DNA from: JBBITI01 sp963735055
GTDB lineage: Bacteria; Chloroflexota; Dehalococcoidia; Dehalococcoidales; UBA2162
Length of the DNA stretch: 64,000 nucleotides
Assembly (NCBI GenBank): GCA_963735055.1
Contig: CAVTJN010000006.1
Coordinates: 1 to 64,000, forward strand
Direction: 5' to 3'
Shown here: positions 61,715-64,000 of the stretch, in pieces
Layout of the letters: each line of letters begins with the position of its first letter
How positions within the stretch are numbered: the first letter of the stretch is position 1
The notes under the pieces: model-generated
Told to the model about the DNA's origin: nothing
What the model saw: the letters and a program-made list of their open reading frames with translations, nothing else
Databases searched by the model: none
Program-made: the position numbers and the translations under genes

Positions 61715-62899
61715 CTAATCGATCACCCCGGCTTTCACAAGGCCGGCGAACTCGTCGTCGGATAACCCGAGCATGCCCTTGAAGACCAGTTCGTTATGCT
61801 CGCCGAGTCGAGGAGCCCTCTTTATCTCAAAGGGAGTCTTTGAGAGCAAAAAGTGCGGTCCGGCCTGGGTCCGGTACCTGCCGCCGTCGGGGTGGTCCAA
61901 CTCGGTGAACGTGTGCCGGTGCCTGAACTGGGGATCATGGTCCAGGATATCTTCGCCCGTTGCCACAACCCCGGCCGCCACCCCGGCGTTCTGCATCGAC
62001 GCCATAACCTCTTCAGCCCCTCGCTGAACCGTCCACGCCTCTATGTGCCGGTCCAGGTCCGCCTCGGCGTCCTTCCGGCCCATCAGTGTCTTGAACCGGG
62101 ATTCCCGGGTCCATGCCGGATTGCCGACCACGCGGCAGAAGCTCTGCCATTCCTCATCGGTGAAAACCGCAATGGCGCACCACCGGTCCTCGCCCCGGCA
62201 CCGGTAGGCATTGTGGGGAGCCGCGTATTCGCACTGGTTGCCTGTCCGGCCCAGAACCCGCTTGTTCACCGAATAGTCCAAGGCAAGCGCCGCCAAGAAA
62301 TGTACCGAATTCTCATACTGTGACATGTCGAGATACTGCCCCTTGCCGGTACGCCTCCGGTATTCAAGAGCAGCCAGAATGGCAATTATGTTAAACCGGG
62401 GCGCCACGAAGTCGGTGTAGGCGCCGATGTAGCCGGGCTCGCGGTCCGGCCAGCCCGTGATGTGACTGAAGCCGGCCAGCGAAGTGAGCTTGTGTCCCGA
62501 CCCCGGATGCCTGGCGTGAGGCCCGGTCTGCCCCTGCATGCACGAGCTGCACATTATGAGGTCGGGCTTCAGCTTCTTAAGAGTCTCATATCCCAGCCCC
62601 ATCCTCTCCATCGCCCCCCCGGCGAAGTTCTCGACCACGATATCAGCGGTGGCAATCAGACGTTTGCACAACTCCAGACCTTTGGGTGTGGCTACATTGA
62701 GCGTGATGCCGAGCTTGCCGGTATTGTACTGGCTGAAGCTGCCGAAACGCGCCCCAACCCGTTGTATGTCCGGGCGCTTCCGGCTCTCGACTCTGATTAC
62801 TTCGGCGCCGCAATCCGAGAGGGCTTTGGTGGTCAGCGGTCCGGTCAGGTGCCAGGTGAAGTCGACGACCCGGATACCCTCAAGAATATTCTTCGGCAT
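61715..62899 (-). CDS. Class III CoA transferase (CaiB/BaiF family), first copy
   Basis: The 394-residue protein starts MPKNILEGIRVVDFTWHLTGPLTTKAL and has the family markers: DIVVENFAGGAMERMGLGYETLKKLKPDLIMCSS, and the presumed catalytic Asp in GKGQYLDMSQYENSV (about residue 194). Members transfer CoA between carboxylic acids (for example formyl-CoA/oxalate or carnitine systems). GGAGA precedes the ATG. It is about 80 bases downstream of a second member, and the two probably form a heterodimer or act in one pathway. The substrate is unknown. Confidence 0.88.
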   Translation of the reverse strand: MPKNILEGIRVVDFTWHLTGPLTTKALSDCGAEVIRVESRKRPDIQRVGARFGSFSQYNTGKLGITLNVATPKGLELCKRLIATADIVVENFAGGAMERMGLGYETLKKLKPDLIMCSSCMQGQTGPHARHPGSGHKLTSLAGFSHITGWPDREPGYIGAYTDFVAPRFNIIAILAALEYRRRTGKGQYLDMSQYENSVHFLAALALDYSVNKRVLGRTGNQCEYAAPHNAYRCRGEDRWCAIAVFTDEEWQSFCRVVGNPAWTRESRFKTLMGRKDAEADLDRHIEAWTVQRGAEEVMASMQNAGVAAGVVATGEDILDHDPQFRHRHTFTELDHPDGGRYRTQAGPHFLLSKTPFEIKRAPRLGEHNELVFKGMLGLSDDEFAGLVKAGVID

Positions 62900-62977
62900 G
62901 CTGTTTCTCCATCACCCGATTGCGAGTTCAAAGGGCAGCGCGGTCCGTTGTCATCGGATCCAACCTGACCTCTCCTG

Positions 62978-64000
62978 CTAGATCACCCCGGCCTGCCGTA
63001 AGGCGGCGAGATGATCCTTGGAGATTCCAAGCTCCCCTCCGTATACCTCCAGGTTGTGTTCGCCAATCAACGGAGCCCTTCGGCTGATGCCCGGTGGCGC
63101 CTCCGTGGTATTGGCGAACGCGCCGGGATAGGTAATCCGGGCCTCGAGTTCAGGGTGTTCCACCTCTACCCAGAACGCCCTGGCCGCCAGCTGCGTATCA
63201 CCCAGCATGTCTGCCTGGGTGGATACCGGATAGACCTGCGTATTAGTACGCACGGCGCCTGCATAAAGTTCGGCCTTGGTATGGGCCAGAAAGAACTTGG
63301 CCGTAGGAGCCTCGATACGGTCTACCTCAGCCTGGCTGGTATCGTTGCCAAACTTACTCCAATCGAAGTGCAGCAGGTAGTCGTCGGCCATCCCCTCGCT
63401 CTCCATCCACTTCACCAGCGGGATGTTGGTACGCTCCGACATCACGCCGCCCCAGAAGAACCAGGATATGTAGCCATCCTTGCACGGCCACAGCCGCGTC
63501 AGTCGGACAGTCACATTGGCGCCCGTCGCCTCCACCCCCCGCTTCTGAAGCGTCTTGCGAAGGTCCCAACCCGAAGTGATATGCTCCGTACACTGCACCA
63601 CGGCTTCCTGGATGGAAACGTCGACGTGCTGCCCCTCCCCGGTTTGGGCCCGGGAAAGCAACGCCATCAAGGCGCCCATGGCGCCGTCCGCCCCGGCATT
63701 GAGAAACGCCTGGGAATGATAGCTGACATGCACCGGCGGCCGGTCGGCGTCCCCGAATGGGGCCATTTCGCCGCCCATTGCCCAGGCCACAATATCCGGC
63801 GCTTTCCAGTCTTTGTAAGGGCCGGTCTGACCAAAGGGAGTGATCGACACCATGATCACTCCGGGATTGATCTTCTCCAGGCCAGCATACCCCAGCCCCA
63901 AGCTGTCCAGGTATCCCGGAGCGAAGGTCTCAATTACGAAATCGGCCGTCTTCACCAACTTTCGAAAGATCTCCCGGCCGTCAGCCATCTCCAGGTTAAG
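62978..64000 (-). CDS. Class III CoA transferase (CaiB/BaiF family), second copy, partial
   Basis: The frame is open to the window edge; the ATG at 63988 lies within the protein, and LNLE precedes it. The N-terminal Rossmann part is missing. Visible: VETFAPG-like FVIETFAPGYLDSLGLGYAGLEKINPGVIMVSITPFGQ, and the catalytic Asp in GEGQHVDVSIQEAV. The C-terminus ends PLIGEHNLEVYGGELGISKDHLAALRQAGVI, like the first copy. About 341 residues are present, perhaps 60 missing. Together with the first copy it fits a CoA-transferase step in degradation of an organic acid. Confidence 0.88.
   Translation of the reverse strand, partial: LNLEMADGREIFRKLVKTADFVIETFAPGYLDSLGLGYAGLEKINPGVIMVSITPFGQTGPYKDWKAPDIVAWAMGGEMAPFGDADRPPVHVSYHSQAFLNAGADGAMGALMALLSRAQTGEGQHVDVSIQEAVVQCTEHITSGWDLRKTLQKRGVEATGANVTVRLTRLWPCKDGYISWFFWGGVMSERTNIPLVKWMESEGMADDYLLHFDWSKFGNDTSQAEVDRIEAPTAKFFLAHTKAELYAGAVRTNTQVYPVSTQADMLGDTQLAARAFWVEVEHPELEARITYPGAFANTTEAPPGISRRAPLIGEHNLEVYGGELGISKDHLAALRQAGVI

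Noticed and set aside
1..64000. CRISPR array, insertion sequence, prophage or integrated element
   Set aside because: No regular repeat-spacer pattern, transposase, integrase or attachment-site duplication was seen; the single tRNA has no duplicated end nearby.

Overview
The window is one dense stretch of bacterial chromosome, GC-rich (about 60% by eye). There is no rRNA, phage, insertion sequence or CRISPR array, and only one tRNA. Gene content suggests an anaerobic or microaerophilic member of the Chloroflexota, possibly Dehalococcoidia. The supporting genes are rubrerythrin, a multiheme cytochrome c, several lipoproteins, a HerA/NurA pair, a short-form HisG with HisZ, an archaeal-type IMP cyclohydrolase, Old-Yellow-Enzyme-like reductases and class III CoA transferases. 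This placement is inference from gene families, not from a phylogenetic marker.

Layout. 0.2-4.9 kb: two secreted lipoproteins and a five-heme cytochrome. 5-13.6 kb: a metabolic block with a thiamine-diphosphate enzyme, an OYE-like reductase, an MFS carrier, the RNA-binding protein Tex and a CrtI-like flavoprotein. 13.6-17.6 kb: a three-gene signalling operon (BMP-type binding lipoprotein, histidine kinase, NarL-type regulator). 17.8-31.2 kb: a GIN-domain lipoprotein, a Tic20/DUF4870-like membrane protein, ABC1 kinase, RNase D, a KimA-like permease, a UroD-like protein, ArgC, FolC, a MATE pump and a SWIM protein. 31.4-35.8 kb: Dtd, then a Fur-family regulator with a metal ABC transporter and a methyltransferase. 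35.7-41.5 kb: NadC, YajC, MiaB, a GIY-YIG/HEAT protein, tRNA-Ser(GCT), BirA and an SPFH/NfeD pair. 41.7-48.1 kb: a histidine operon (hisZ, a GyrI-like gene, a tandem hisG, hisD, hisC, an IMP cyclohydrolase). 48.2-54.4 kb: RecO, LysS, SerS, glutaredoxin, a second OYE, Smr and small proteins. 54.4-60.9 kb: a minus-strand run of rubrerythrin, IspE, KsgA, HerA, a companion protein, small proteins and NurA. 61-64 kb: a flavodoxin-like protein and two class III CoA transferases, the last running off the edge.

Several gene sets look co-transcribed, with 4-bp ATGA or GTGA overlaps: kinase/regulator, miaB/yajC, GyrI/hisG, hisD/hisC/IMP cyclohydrolase, and companion/herA/ksgA/ispE. GTG and TTG starts are common and were chosen by Shine-Dalgarno position.

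A major caveat: ten genes carry 13 apparent single-base frame interruptions, several in highly conserved proteins (Tex, HisG, HerA). The uninterrupted protein can be rebuilt in each case, so I treat these as probable sequence errors and annotate the whole span as one gene. The exception is hisG, whose two open frames are listed separately. The points I find most interesting are the tandem HisG whose two copies have lost different motifs, the metal-transport binding protein lacking the usual histidine ligands beside an intact Fur-type regulator, the HerA/companion/NurA module coupled to ksgA-ispE, and a perfect 36-bp inverted repeat inside the RNase D gene.
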